Assembly: GCA_024734555.1 (NCBI GenBank)
Contig: JANPWX010000173.1
Location: 1,658,848-1,722,847, forward strand
DNA from: Trochalopteron elliotii
Taxonomy: Eukaryota > Chordata > Aves > Passeriformes > Leiothrichidae
Direction of reading: 5' to 3'
Length of the DNA stretch: 64,000 nt
The notes under the pieces are model-generated. The model worked only from the letters and a program-made list of their open reading frames with translations. It was not told the DNA's origin and ran no database searches. How positions within the stretch are numbered: position 1 is the first letter of the stretch; every line of letters starts with the position of its first letter. Made by a program: the position numbers and the translations under genes. This document shows, piece by piece, positions 12,501-25,498 of the stretch.

Positions 12501-14600
12501 ATCACAACATCTGCCACAGCATGAAATCAGAGTGGCAGAGAGTCCAGTCAGAAAGACTCTGGGTCAGCTTAGTGAAAAACCCTCCATGCTAGAGTAGGGG
12601 GCCCAAGCCAAAGCAGTCTGATTGCCTAAGCCCTGAACTCCAGTGAAACTGTGATCCAGGTGTTGCAGCTGTAGCTATCCCAATTTAAAACCTCAGTTGA
12701 GGTTAATCTTAGTCACATTAGCATTAAGGTTCTAAATATAGACTTTTATTTGTTCTTCCTCATCAGAGTCTAAAGGTGCAGTGTATTTAGATTGGTTTTC
12801 CTCATCTCTATAGACAAAGGAAATGCTATTTGATTCCTTTTTTCCAAGCAGGGAGCTGGTGCATGCTTCCATAATTTATCCATTGTAACACAGTTAGTTT
12901 GTAACAGGAAAAGGAGCTCTCCTGGGTTTTATGTTTATTTACTAGACAATTTCTCCTCTGTAGTTATGAGAAGGGTCAAAAACCATATTCAGATTTCACA
13001 CCCTTGGTTCAGTCACAAACAAGCCTGCAAAACACAGTAGCTTCACCCAACGATAACTTCCATTTTTGCTTTTACTTCTAATACTGACTCTTCTTACCCA
13101 CTGTTGTTTGTAAAGGCTGCAGCGCTGATCTAACCACCAAGTAAAAGATGAAAACAAAGTTTAGAGGTTCGTGTGGGATTTAGTGCTCAGCCTCCCTGAC
13201 CTTGTTAGCAGGTGTCAGTCTGGACTTTTGAACACAGGTGATGACCTTCATTTAGTCATGAATTACATGTTTGGGCAAATTGGAGTCTATCATAGTTGGA
13301 CCTGAAATAGGAAGGACAACAAAACAATTTTATTTGCATGCTAGATCAGGAGATCTCCCTACTAATTTTAAGATCTGCTAAGGCAGGGATAGTTTACTTG
13401 TCCCTTAGAAAAATAGTGGGATTTGTTTGAAAAAAACACAAAGGAAGAAAAAAAGCATGGCTTAACATATTTCCTTTATAAGTTAGATTGATACAGACAG
13501 GTTATCTATCCCTTCCCCCATCTACAGGATTCTGCACTGTGTGTTTAATTATATCTCACATTTATTTTACACTTTTTGTCCAAAGATATCCGAAGTAAAA
13601 GCAGAAAAATTACTTCACCCATCACTGAAATTCAGTCACCTCTGGAATGAAGAATGGCAGTCAAGGGGACAGCTAGTACATAGTGACCTTGGCCAAAAAC
13701 TCTTGTGCAGAAATCTGCTACCACCGAAAGTGCCATGGGACCTAGCTTTGAAAGATTTTGCCATAGTAAATTAAATGAAAGTGTATTTATCTGCTTCAGC
13801 AAAATGAAATGTTGAGTTGACTCAGCCAAGCCTCAATCTCTCATTTTAGAGGCTCTGGGCATTTTAAGCATAATGCAGAAAAGACCATGCTCTTGCACTT
13901 CCAGCATATAGCAATAATATTAAAAAGTTGTAACAATACAGTGGCCAAGCAGGACTTTGAATTTCTCAAGCCCTTGAGCTTTCCAAAACCACAAGGTGAT
14001 GGCATAATCAGAGCTTAGATTCTCCCTATTACTTTTGCTCATCCACACCCTATCAACAGTTTAAAAAACAAAAAGATCACTTTCATCATCACACTGGGAC
14101 AGAGACTCACATTTATCTGGGACGAGATATCCATACACATAGCAAACATTAATTCAAAGGTATTCCAATGCAGTGTTATTCTCCACACCAAATGATCCTC
14201 TTGTGAAGTAGCTTAAGCATTTATATGCATATAAGATTCTTCTCAAAAAAATGTTCTCTTGTTTCAATAAGTTTGTGATAAAGAAGAAACATGACACTGT
14301 TCTTTTGAGCATATTTAGCAGAAGTACAGCTAATGGGCACTGTGACATTACTGGGTTTTGTTACAAACACCAGATTTTTTTTCCCTTCCATCTTTTTAGG
14401 ACATGGAAAGACAAAGTTTCATTGGAAAAGCAGATTTAATAAGTGATTAATAGTGAGGGTAATCACTATTCTCTCATAATATGCAAAGGGCAATTTTGGG
14501 TTGTGAGGTAGTCTGTGGGTCATGTGAATTTAATTGACATATCCAGAGACTTATGTCACATTAAGCGTATCCCTAGTGAAACAACAGAGTTGTAAATCGG
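9577..14600. other. Non-coding unique DNA
   Basis: No gene is recognised. A GC-richer patch at about 10960-11360 carries overlapping open frames on both strands (up to 105 codons) without conserved features. Two mutually exclusive 8-bp hairpins share a right arm at 14442-14470 (see findings). Confidence 0.65.
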
Positions 14601-14602
14601 CG

Positions 14603-14624
14603 AGATAGATAGATATATATATAT
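14603..14624. repeat. (GATA)n/(AT)n compound microsatellite
   Basis: A few GATA units run directly into an AT run. Confidence 0.9.
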
Positions 14625-15002
14625 GCACACTATTTTTTAACAGAGCTATGGGAATAGTCCATTACCTATAAAATAAAGAAACAACGTTAAATATGCCAAA
14701 TCAATTTCCTTACGAAACCAGCAACAAATACTTAGCTGGTTACTACAAGAGACTCTAGTGTTGAGGTCAGGTTCCACACACTGTTTCCCTTTACTCCATT
14801 TTAGCTTGTGTTTGCAATGCCTATATAGAAACGTTAAACAAACCATCTTGGAAGACGTGAGAATAAAATCACCTGGTTTTCCCCATATTTCTTTGAATAA
14901 AAATCTTTTCAGTAAGAGAAGCTGAAACAAGCTGAGAAGGATCACAAGACTTTCTGTACAAAAAATCCACATTGACCATCTTGTTTGGGAACTTCTTAAT
15001 CT

Positions 15003-15070
15003 GAAGCTGAAATTTTACCCACATGAAGTCAATAGGATTCTACCCTATGTGTAAACAGGACCCAAGATTA
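15003..15070. repeat. Relic of ancient amniote interspersed repeat
   Basis: The words CTGAAATTTTACCC and ATGAAGTCAATAGGATTCTACC resemble a self-complementary repeat seen across birds, turtles and crocodilians, built around TGAAATCCTGGCCCCATTGA and CATTGACTTCAATGGG. I cannot give the family name with confidence. The copy is very decayed. Confidence 0.4.
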
Positions 15071-15307
15071 TTCTGAATCATCCACAGCCTACAACTTGCC
15101 ACTTCTGCTCTTCATCCAGCATTGACTTTCCATTCCCACTACTGAAATCAAACGAGTCTCCTGTTTACCAGCAACCCACCACTCAGCTATCTCTCTGAAA
15201 ACTTCTTTTTCTCTCTGCTGCCTTCTGGAACCCTTAAATGATCTTTCCTTTCTGAATTATGGTTTAAGTAGAAGGACTAAAACTAAATAACATAAAAAGG
15301 TATTTTA

Positions 15308-15367
15308 CAGATACAACGGCACACCAGTTTGTCACTTCAGATACCATGGCGCACCAGTTTGTCAACA
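15308..15367 (+). repeat. Two-copy tandem duplication, 30-bp period
   Basis: Units 15308-15337 and 15338-15367 share CAGATAC at the start and GCACACCAGTTTGTCA or GCGCACCAGTTTGTCA in the second half. They differ at a handful of positions. This is a local duplication with later substitutions. Confidence 0.9.
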
Positions 15368-17604
15368 CACATCCCAAGATAGGAATCTTAAAGGCCTTAA
15401 AGTGGGCATTGCTGAAAAGATATTTGCCATTTCACAGCAATTACATTATTTTAGTATCACTACTTCCACCTACAGAAAGGTATTGGTTACCACAGGTAAC
15501 CTGAAACAGTGTTTGAGAAACGTTTGCTGTAACAAAAAAGAGTAAAAAAAAGTGACTGAAGAGAAGGGTGCAGTAAAGAAAAAGGGCCATAGTGGAATCT
15601 GAAATTTAGTGTGCTGCTGCAGCCTTAATGCAAATTTTTTTGCATTATTGTTATTATTTTGGTACGAGGCCTTGAGCCAAAACCAGAGCTCCAGCCAGGA
15701 TTTTCAGCCTTTACACTGAGTTTCCTGGTTTTTATAGGTCTAAAGACAACTTCTAATGTTACTTAAACAGAGCCCTAATGTAGCTGAATAGATTTAACAA
15801 CGTGCTAAAGCGAAATGGAGAATCTCCATAGCAGTTACTTCAAGAGGCTCAGAAGCTCCCCTCAGAACTCCAAGGCACCCATTCAAATGTGCCTCCTAAT
15901 AATGTGCTTACTCCTGGACTCCAGGGGCAGCCACTTTCATAGAAGGCCTATGCTAAGTATTATTCTTATAATAACAAAACAACTGTCCTGGTTGTTGTTG
16001 TACACAAACTGAAAGTTTTTTGGGACCCACTGTTTTGCACAAGAGGACAGGAACACCTGCCTTAAATTTTGCATCCATTTGGTTGTTAATGAGAAGATCC
16101 AGTGTTTCCAAGTGGAAGCTACTTCAAAAGTAATGCCAGATTACAAAAACTGCATGTTGGGACATGGGATAGTCTCACAGCATTGAATAGAGAACCAGGT
16201 TGTACACATTGCACAGGATATGATGAATACACACATGCAGCTTTAGGTAAAGGGAACTGATTTAATATTTCCATTTGGAGCTTCCATGCTCAAAACCCCT
16301 TCATTATTGTATAGATATGACCTACATTAAGGTTTTCTTTCTTGTTTTAGAGAACATTCTGCAGGCAGAGATAACTATTCAAAAATGGCTCCACACTACA
16401 GAAGTGGCTTGAACTGTGGTGCTACATATATTAAGTACTAAAAATGAGCAGCTGGATATGTTTTGCTTTTGACAAAATTCTTGTTTCTTTTTCTACTGGG
16501 TTTTGTTTTGTTCTAGCCTCTAGTTATGTATTTTGTGCATAAAGCAATCTCCCATGCTGTAAGGCCAAATGTGTTTAAAACACAAATCATGATTCAGTGT
16601 GGAGATTTGAAGTTGTTTTTGAAGCTGATAATTATTGGCTTTGGCTCCTCACGGCTTATATCTGAAAATATAAACCTCACTCAAAAAAGGAAGGTTGTCC
16701 TCAATAGAAAGAAAACAAAAAACTAATTCAGAAGTGGCCTAAGGCTTTAACTGAGCTGAAGGTACTCTGCATGGCATGTGCACATGAGCAGAGCACATGT
16801 GATCAAATGGGAGCACTTCCAGGACTGTTCACCTGCTTAGCTACATTCCACAGGAGCGTTCTGCTCTGCTGTGGAGTCCCAGGATAGAAAGGCTTGTTTG
16901 CTTCTGTAAGTAATGAGCAAGGAGGAGGGAGAGGACTCTCCAGGAAGATGGAAGGAATAGCAGGTATTCTTGCAAAATGTTACAAATGTTGCATTTAAAT
17001 AGAAAAGTCTCAAATTGCAGAGCTGGTCCATGTAATAGAAGGATCAGTAATTTTAAAAGAGTGCCAGAAATGAGCCAATTTCACAAGCTATTTGAAGGAT
17101 ATTTTCATGTAACTTTTAGCCAAAGCAATGTTCCAAAAACTCTGAAAATTGAATCCTAATTAGTTGCAAGTATCCCTCTGGCTCAAGTTGACTATTATAT
17201 TGTGCTCCATGCTCCTGAAGCAGATGAGAGCCATCACACCTTGCCAACGTATGACAAGGAGAAAGGTAAACTCACCATGCCATTGCTTTCAGAAGAGTTT
17301 AAATCAAGAAAAGAGAGAAAATTACACAAATCTTGAAGGAGAATTGCCATTCTTTCCACATAATAACAGTCATCTGGGATAATACGCCTGTATTTCACTT
17401 GTCAAAGCATGCTGTTTACTATTTGGTCTTTTAATAGTGAATTTAGTGAACATTAAGAGACATTAAGGCAAAGCAGGAATTTTGATGTTATATCAGCTCA
17501 CTCCCCTGCCCCTCAGTACACAGGTCTTTACATTTCTTTGCATGTTCTGAAGAGACCTTACACATCTTTTCATTTAGGTTTAGCTGACACTGCTGAAAAG
17601 AACC

Positions 17605-17660
17605 TGACTATTTTAAATCTTTATTAAAAATATGACTATTTTAAATCTTTATTAAAGATA
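17605..17660 (+). repeat. Two-copy tandem duplication, 28-bp period
   Basis: Units 17605-17632 and 17633-17660 both begin TGACTATTTTAAATCTTTAT and differ only near their 3' ends. The near identity points to a fairly recent local duplication. Confidence 0.93.
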
Positions 17661-18169
17661 TAAATATATCAAATACTAAAACGGCCTATTCATAAATGAT
17701 GAACAAGTTTGGAGCTTGCTCTGGGGATAAAAACATTCTTTGAGTTTTTGGTTAGTGTTCCCTCTGCACCCACCGCTTCCTTGTGAACTTTTTTCTTGTT
17801 GTTCTACAAGAAATGAAATGCTAATCTCAGCTCCACCTCCATTGGGTCACCTCCAGGTCAGCATATTAGAGAAATCAGCAAAAGAATGAAGACAGCCTAC
17901 TTCAACTGCAGGGCAGGATGACCCAGTTATTAATCAATCTGATGGCAGCACTTGAACAATGACAGTCATCTGTCAGAAAGCAGGAGGTGGCTCCTCATTA
18001 ACACACCGCTCACCTGCCCTGAGCTACAACTCTTTTATAATAATATCTATCATTCACCTCCAAGGTGTTGCTTCTTTCTCTGGCTACATGAAATAACAGG
18101 CACGATTTTCTGCCCCCTTGCCGGTACTTCATTTTCTTGGAGATACTCAACCAACATTGTGTTACAAAG

Positions 18170-18205
18170 AAGAAAAAGAAAAAAAAAAAAAAGAGAAAAG
18201 GAACA
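18170..18205 (+). repeat. A-rich polypurine tract
   Basis: An A and G only stretch with runs of up to about 14 A. Low-complexity sequence. Confidence 0.9.
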
Positions 18206-20079
18206 AAAAAATCCTAAACTAGCGCAAACCAGACAGACCAAATAACTTCTAACTATTTTTCTAAGACATTCAAGTGTTCAGATTAAAATAAAAGTAAATT
18301 GAGTTATTTAACACAGTAACACACCACAGTTGTAAATTGGCCTCTTTCTTCCAAGTAACAGGTCAACCCTTATTTTTGCCAATCTGATTTCACCACAAGT
18401 CTCCCAGCAGGTTACCTCACACCATCTTTATATTGTCATATACTTTTTAAAATTACTCCGTGTCGCTCTGACAGTTTCCAATCCACATGCAGATGTTAAG
18501 CCAGAATAATATATTAAGCAAATAACTCTTTCATAAAATGCTGCTTATCAACACACATTTTTGTTATTAGATGCACACATGCAAGAAGGTCAGATACAGG
18601 GCTGATGACTAACAACAGGCAGACCTGGTTATGCCATTATCTGTGCCTAGGAAGGGGCTCACACCAATTTCCATCGCACTCCCCAAAAATCTGACCAGAA
18701 GACATACCAGTAAAGGGAAGGTAATATACAGTTGCACAGTCGCATTCAGTATAATATATTGAACCAAAAAGCTGCAAGGCACCTACAGATGTTTTTCTTG
18801 CTCCCCTGCCTTTGATTCCAGTGCTTCAGTTACTGCACACTCTTTAAAATCTCCTCAAAAAAAAAAAAGGGGCCTATGTGGCCTTTCATTAAAGAAAATC
18901 CCCATGGCATTTGACATAAACACAGTGGGTACTATTATTTTACCCAAAGGTCCTACCCAGCTTACAGCTCCACATGATCTCCTGCAGCTTTTCAGCAGGT
19001 CCCCCTGGCCCTTCAGCCCATGATCTTCTCCCCGTTATTCCCATGCCTGCCCTGCTGTTGATTTTGTGCAGTTTGCATGAGGAGAAGTTTACACAGCACA
19101 GGAGCCCTAAAAGGCATCGTGTTATCTGCAGTCAATGCTGTAGCACCTCTTTCAAACCTAGAACTCGTATGATGCAGTTCCTGAAATGACACCAAACACC
19201 ACAGTGGTCAAGGGGAGGTACAAGTTTCTCAGGCTTAATAAACTATTACTAATCATATAAAGTACGGCAATGCCTGAGCACTAGCCAAAATGAGAAGCCT
19301 TGGTGTTGGGAAAAAGCTGGCTGGGGTTGACTCTGTATCCTGAAAATCCTGCAATGAAAACAGACATGAGAAACAAAATGATGGAGGAAACTTCCAAGCA
19401 CAGCAAGCAACACATTTGCTGCCAACATTTCATGAGAGACACAATGTCCTTTTGCAGGATGTGCTCATAAAAAGGAGATCTATCCCCAGCTATGTGGGGT
19501 CTCCTGTACCGAAACCAGGTGTGGACAAGCCACCTTCCTCACACCTAACCCTGAACAGCCCAAGAAGTAAAAGGCAGCAGCTGTTTACCAGTCATTAGGA
19601 ACAGGCAGTGCTTCCTCCACGTGTTTCTGGAGGAGATCTGCAATAGGGCAGCTGGAGAGGAGGGGGTAATCACTGACTTCGAGTGCCCCAAAAACACTGA
19701 GCCAAACCCCATCGTAACTATGTCTGTCTGCTCAAATGGACTGGAAATTTAGCAGAGATACAGGAGTCCTGGTATTTCTGGCCCCCTTTCCACTCCTGCA
19801 GGAAGGACAACATCTTGCAGGCTGTCTGAGCCACTTCCAGTTCCAGCTGGGCATTACTAGCACACACTAAAATGGGGGAAAAGATAGCACCCATAAATGC
19901 TTTCAGTACTCAAAATAAGAGATTCATTTCAAATTTGGGAGCCCAGATAATTTTTATTTCTCACTTTCTTGTTAGCAGGCATGAACTGTAATTTTACTAA
20001 AAGGTGCAGTTTCATATTTTAATTTTGTCAATAAATCGAGGCAACATTTTCTGCATTATGCTATTTATTAGCATTAGAT

Positions 20080-20195
20080 ACAGAAAAAGAAACAACACAA
20101 AAACCCAACCCAAAACTTACCAAAAAATGCAACAAAACAGACAAAAACACACAATCAACAAACCAGCCATAAAACCCCCAAACACAACCACACGT
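20080..20195 (+). repeat. A/C-rich low-complexity stretch
   Basis: Mostly A and C, with AAAAACCCAACCC-type words and few G or T. An open frame of about 64 codons across it is a composition artefact. Confidence 0.75.
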
Positions 20196-21571
20196 TAGAA
20201 ACACTAGAATTACAGTTTTTCTGTCTAAACTCTGTTTGTTTAGGCAATTACAGTGCCTTCTACTTACCCATAATGTTCTCCTTTTAGTTAGAGTGCTCTG
20301 TGGATGATTTGATGCTGGTAATGTCTAGTTTTCTGGGGGGAGAGATGAGAAAGGAAATGTTACTCACGAACTCTGACCTCCGTGGATGGCTTTCTGGGGA
20401 ATGCACTCCACTAATTGTCTTCTTTTTGAGCTGCAGTGGATGTAATTGCATATATAAGGCCTGTGTTTTGCTTGCGTTACTCTTTTATGGTACAGGACCG
20501 TGTCCACAGTGGTGCATTAAAGTAATAATAATGAAAATAGTATCCATCAAGTCATTTCAATGCTGTTACCACCCTGGGATGGAACTGTCCTGTAAATTCT
20601 GCGTGGTTACACCCACGCTCCATCTGCCCCCATGTCATTAGCCCTCTGTTCTGGATGGCAGGGAGAGCAGCACCCACCTTGCAATTCCCAGGCTTACAGC
20701 TTTCTTTCCATCTAAAAGAATATTTGGCGGTGTAGTCAGTCCTCCCTCCTTGGCTATAAGCACACATGCATTTTGGTGTGTGCACATCTTCAGCACAGCT
20801 GGAGCAGGAGCTGTCAGGGAGAAGCTCATGAGCCCTCAGCTTCACCCTCCTATGAGGGAGAAAATATTATCATGTTACAGGTGAACAATCAGACACAATT
20901 AAGCAATACACCAAGCACTAGCATGTGAATTAGTTTAAAACTAATGAAGGCAGCCACGCTGTTATTGAATCTTTCTCTCACTCTGCAGATGTGCCTGCAA
21001 ACCCTCTGTGGCTGGCTGTTTGTGCAGTAGGGCCCCGAGGCACACACTGGGGCTGACTTCTCCCCTCAGAGCTTTTTCCTCCAAATAATGCTTTTTTCCT
21101 TCAGGGAAAGAAAAACAAAACCAATACCAAAGAAACAAAAAACCCCTACCAAATATACCATTAACAACAACAAAAACCCAAGCTTTGTTTTGTTCTTCCT
21201 TTTTCTCTCATTTCCTCCTTCTCTTGAATAGAGTTACTGTTACCATTAGTTCCAGGCTAAAGTGACGTGTCTCATATTTCGTTGGGGTTTTTTCCCTCAG
21301 TGGAAAACCTTAGAAATGAAATATTCCTCAGAGGCCATCCACCTATTTTTCTCATATTGTATTCTTCACTAAAGTTTTGTTTGTATTTGACCAAAAATTT
21401 GTATTAAAAGTCCTGTTTTCTGTTATTAATTTTGTCCAAGTGGTTATGTTAATTTCATTACAAACTTGCACGTATTTTTGTACGAGCATCCCTTTTATAT
21501 TGCATCTATAGATGTCTAGTCTCCCTCTATGTACAAATAGTACATCTCCCTCTCATGTTCTTTGTGCTTAT

Positions 21572-21669
21572 AGACATATATATACATATGTATGCATGTT
21601 TATATACATATCTTTATGTGTGTGTGTGTGTTCCCCTGTGTCTGTATATATATATATATATATATATAT
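21572..21669. repeat. Compound TA/TG microsatellite
   Basis: Irregular ATAC/ATAT units (21572-21611) are followed by (TG)n at about 21617-21631 and a (TA)n run at 21645-21669. The TA run is self-complementary and likely unstable in length. Confidence 0.95.
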
Positions 21670-22513
21670 GGATAATACATACATAATTGCCCGGGCTTTA
21701 CAAACGGATGCCAGCAAGCGAATACCTGTCTATTGCTCTGTCAAATGTGACTCGCTGGGAAAGCTATTGGGTTTATAGAAGAGACAAACATTTCAGGCAC
21801 GCCATTCTGGGGTAATGAAGCATGGCAACAAAATATACCTGTGCAACATTTGATAAAGATGAGCTGACACACCAGTCCAAATAGGTTCTTTTGTGTGTCT
21901 GCACGTGTCTACCATCATTGCTTTCATCTTAAAACAGGAAGGTAGCAATAGCAGCAGCAGCTGGCAGGAACCACAAGAGGAAGAGCAGCTCACACAATTA
22001 AACGTCGTTTACCTCTGGCCTTTATTTCACTCCTCTCTCCCCCTAATTTATTATGTGTTTTCTCCATCTCTATGCAAAAAACATGGGCTCAATTTTTCTT
22101 TCTTTCTCCTGCTATCTAGGTCTTTTTACAGAGGGACTAAACAAGACAATAGGTAAAATCCCATGGCATTTAGCTTTGGATCTTAACTTGAAATGCTTCT
22201 TAGTGGGGTTTTTATGGCCTTTATTGTTCTTTGATTAATGTAAAGTAAAATTAAACCCTACAGTTACACATTAGAACATCAACTAGAGAGAAGGCAAAAC
22301 TGCAGCGTGTACCTCGCTCTACAGAAAACATCCTTTGTTGTATTTAATCTTCAGAGCAAAGGAAGGGAAAAGCCTCACCTGCTGTGAGGACTCTTGAGGG
22401 GTAGGGAAAGGAAAGGAGTCACAGACTTCAGCTGTGGTGCCAAGCACTGCAAGTGACCCAAGTCTCAGCACTCACCTCATTAGGGGCTGAGCAATAGCCC
22501 TCATTTAGGCACA

Positions 22514-22545
22514 GCTTCCATTAAAGTTAACGGGAATTATCCTGG
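22514..22545. repeat. Relic of ancient amniote interspersed repeat
   Basis: CTTCCATTAAAGTTAACGGG followed by AATTATCCTGG matches the core of the CATTGACTTCAATGGGAATT-type repeat. Very short and decayed. Confidence 0.35.
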
Positions 22546-24399
22546 TATATGGAGCCAAACAGAGATGTGTCTCACGCTCTGCCTGACTACCAAAGATCTT
22601 GTTTTCAAGAGGGGTGATACCTAGACATAACCAAACTTTATGGTGGTTTTTACATGGTTCTGCACCATTTTTTACCTATGAGAAATGGCTGCATAAATTT
22701 TTCTTCCAGGGTAAATTTAAAACTAGATTTTCATTGCCTAGAGATGTTATATATATGTGTACGCTTGCAAATACTTGTATTCAATTCAAATGAAAACTTA
22801 ATTACTTCTAGTATTCTGGTTAACATCTACTGAATAGGCTCAGGTCTTTCTTCTATATATATTGTATATAGCACATATGTGGTTTCTTTTCTTTTTGTTT
22901 TAATAAATATGCCCTGCTCTCATCTCTTCTCCTTGCACAAAATCTCCTTGGTATGTGTGATTTTTCACTTTGCCAGCTGTTAAATTCATTTCTACTCCGT
23001 GTTTCCAGTGGTTCTTTTCTTCTTCTTTTTCCACAGATGTTTCTAGGCAGAATGCATAACAGTCCAGCTGAAGTAAAACGTTCAGCATTATGGTTTTTGA
23101 ATGGGGTTGGAATAGAGGAGTGAGAGAGAACAAGTTTGGCCCCTCACAATATCTATACTGAAGCAACACAGAACTGAAACAGATCTTTTTTTTTTTTTTC
23201 CCCAGCTAATAAAACTCATGCTAAATCTTAAAGAGGGTTCACAGGTTTGGCATTGCATATTCCTCAGAGCAGCAGCATTTTCATTATTTACTACTAGTCA
23301 CTGTGGCTGATTATAAATGCCTCTTAACATGCTTATTCTTTTCAATTTTCATCGGTAGTCAGAGCATGGGAACTTCAATTTCAAACTCTGGTTGTCCCCT
23401 ACCTTGCACCCATTTCATGAAATCTATTGTATCTGTAGCCAAGTTCACAAGTTAAATGACATATGTGGCCTTTCTGTTCATTTTATCTGACACTAAGACA
23501 ATTCAATTGACACTCTGCATAAAAAAAAATCCCCAAAATTACAGAGCATCTCTGCCAAGGGTAAGAATAGGTCAAGAGCCAAAGGAATTTAAGCAAACTG
23601 TCTTTTATACACAGGAAGCAGTTAACATATGGAATAAAAGAACAGGGATAGCAATTGATGAAACATTTGGGAGAAACTTAGATAAACAATCATAAAAAAG
23701 ATTTAGACAAGTGCTTGGAGTAGCCAAAAAAATAAATAAAACTGGTATAGAGTGTGCAAGTCACTTCATCGTCCTTCCATTCTGAAATAGCTGAAATAAA
23801 ATAGCAATGAGCAGATAAACTGCAAAATATCATTATGATTTAGTAGCCATTTCTTTCCATCAGAGCTACTCTTTTAATTTTCATTCTTCCAAATTACAAA
23901 GTAACAATAAAATATCCTTTTAGATTTATGGCAATGAGACCTTTTTAATTGAATTTCAGAAATGAGTTGATTTGACTGATGGGTAGGTAATGGGAATATA
24001 CTATTTACAGTTGGAAATGCATTTCCAGTGGAAGGATGTGAAAAAGCACAACAAAATAGATATTTATAAGCAGGATTTTGGATGGCTTACATACATACAC
24101 ACAAAAATATATATCTTGACCTTGAGGCACAACAAACAATATTTCTGTTTAATCCTAAAAGCCTCTACCTATGAAAAAAAGTTCATGAACACTTAGACTA
24201 TTTATTTTTGTAACAGCCAAATGTACAAGCACTATGACCTCATTATAACTCTTACTTTTTCTCTCTGTACAGAGACATGTGCTTGACGGTGTTTTTTCCC
24301 TGAATGTTATGCCAAATCTGGAAATACTGGCGACTTATGGGCCATCTCACTCTGCCTGAGAGTTAATGTGGAGTAGCCTACATCAGCCATCACTTTTTG

Positions 24400-24456
24400 C
24401 ATTGCAATGGCAAAGTTCCAGCTGACTTTAATGGAGCCAGAATTTCAACCCAGGTG
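24400..24456. repeat. Relic of ancient amniote interspersed repeat
   Basis: CAATGGCAAAGTTCCAGCTG, then ACTTTAATGGAGCCAGAATT and TCAACCC, follow the order of the right half of the ancient self-complementary repeat. This is the best preserved relic in the window. The family name is not asserted. Confidence 0.5.
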
Positions 24457-24552
24457 CATTATTACAATTGACTAGGGTCTGATAGATTGATTCCTGAGAT
24501 GCTCTGGATTCCAGATGTGGATCTCATAAAATTGTAGCGGTGTGTGCAAAGC

Positions 24553-24584
24553 TTTTTTTTTTTTTTCCCCCCCCCCCCCCCCCC
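24553..24584 (+). repeat. T14 followed directly by C18
   Basis: Fourteen T residues abut eighteen C residues. The complementary strand therefore has an 18-base G run followed by A14, an all-purine strand. Confidence 0.95.
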
Positions 24585-25452
24585 ATTAAATAAATAATAA
24601 TAAAACACAGTCCTTGTAAAGCAGTGCAATGGAGAGTATATGCTTTTTTCTTCTCTGTCTTCCAAGAAATACCTCCATATTCTTTCTCTACTACTTATGA
24701 TCCCACATTTATATAGCAAGGAAAAAAATCCAAAACAACAACCAAAAAACCCAGCCAGTGTGCTGAATCTGGTTTAATGCATATGCAGAGCTGAGTCTGT
24801 GTGCCTGCTGAAATTTTATCAGCAACACCTACAATAGAAAGTCTGATCAGAAGCCAATTGTGTTAACAGAGACTGAAAAATAACCTAAAAAGCCAGGCAT
24901 TGTAGGAGGAGTAGAGCAAAAGAAGCCTTCCTTTGCATGAGGACTTGGTGTGATAAATAAAGGGAGAAGAGAGGAAAGGAAGAGAGTTTTCCCACTGTAA
25001 AAAAAAAAAAAATCCCTCAAAGACCTGGAAACCACATGATGTCATCATCAGGGTGGGTGTTTCCTGTTCTTGCTGGGCCTGTCTTGCCTTGGGGAAGAAA
25101 GGATGGCTGCACTTCTGTAACTAGGTATTTGTGCTGGCTCTTCCAATTCTCCTCTCTGTTCTCTTTTGCCCTTATAAATATTTGAGGTAAGTCCATTTTC
25201 ATCCATCTGCATTTCTACCAAGGATCTAGGGATTTCCAGGGAAAGGAAAAGAAAATCTCTTTTCCCAAGAGCCAAGTAACAATGAGACAGTTTCCACTCA
25301 GTAAGGACATAATAACAAAAATGGAGTCTTTTTTTCCCACTTCACTCAGTAGTAGCAGAGAGAAATAGTCCTCATGCATCACAAGATAGAGATGGGAGAA
25401 GGGGACCACAGAAAAGCGTGGAAGAGGAAGATATGCAGCCAATAGAGTTATC

Positions 25453-25498
25453 CTTCTGCTGCCTTCAGCTTTCCAGGGGTTGGAAAGCTGAGGCAGAA
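25453..25498. repeat. Short inverted repeat / hairpin
   Basis: Arms TCAGCTTTCCA (25465-25475) and TGGAAAGCTGA (25481-25491) are perfectly complementary around a 5-base loop. Beyond them TTCTGC and GCAGAA extend the pairing after a bulge of about four bases. No transcript evidence is visible. Confidence 0.75.

Larger units (their letters stand above)
14625..21570. other. Non-coding unique DNA with small tandem duplications
   Basis: No gene is seen. The stretch contains a decayed relic of an old CATTGACTTCAATGG-type repeat (about 15003-15070) and two dinucleosome-free-looking but otherwise plain small tandem duplications at 15308-15367 and 17605-17660. Purine-rich A tracts lie near 18170-18205 and 18855-18870, and an A/C-rich stretch at about 20080-20195. 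Confidence 0.6.
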
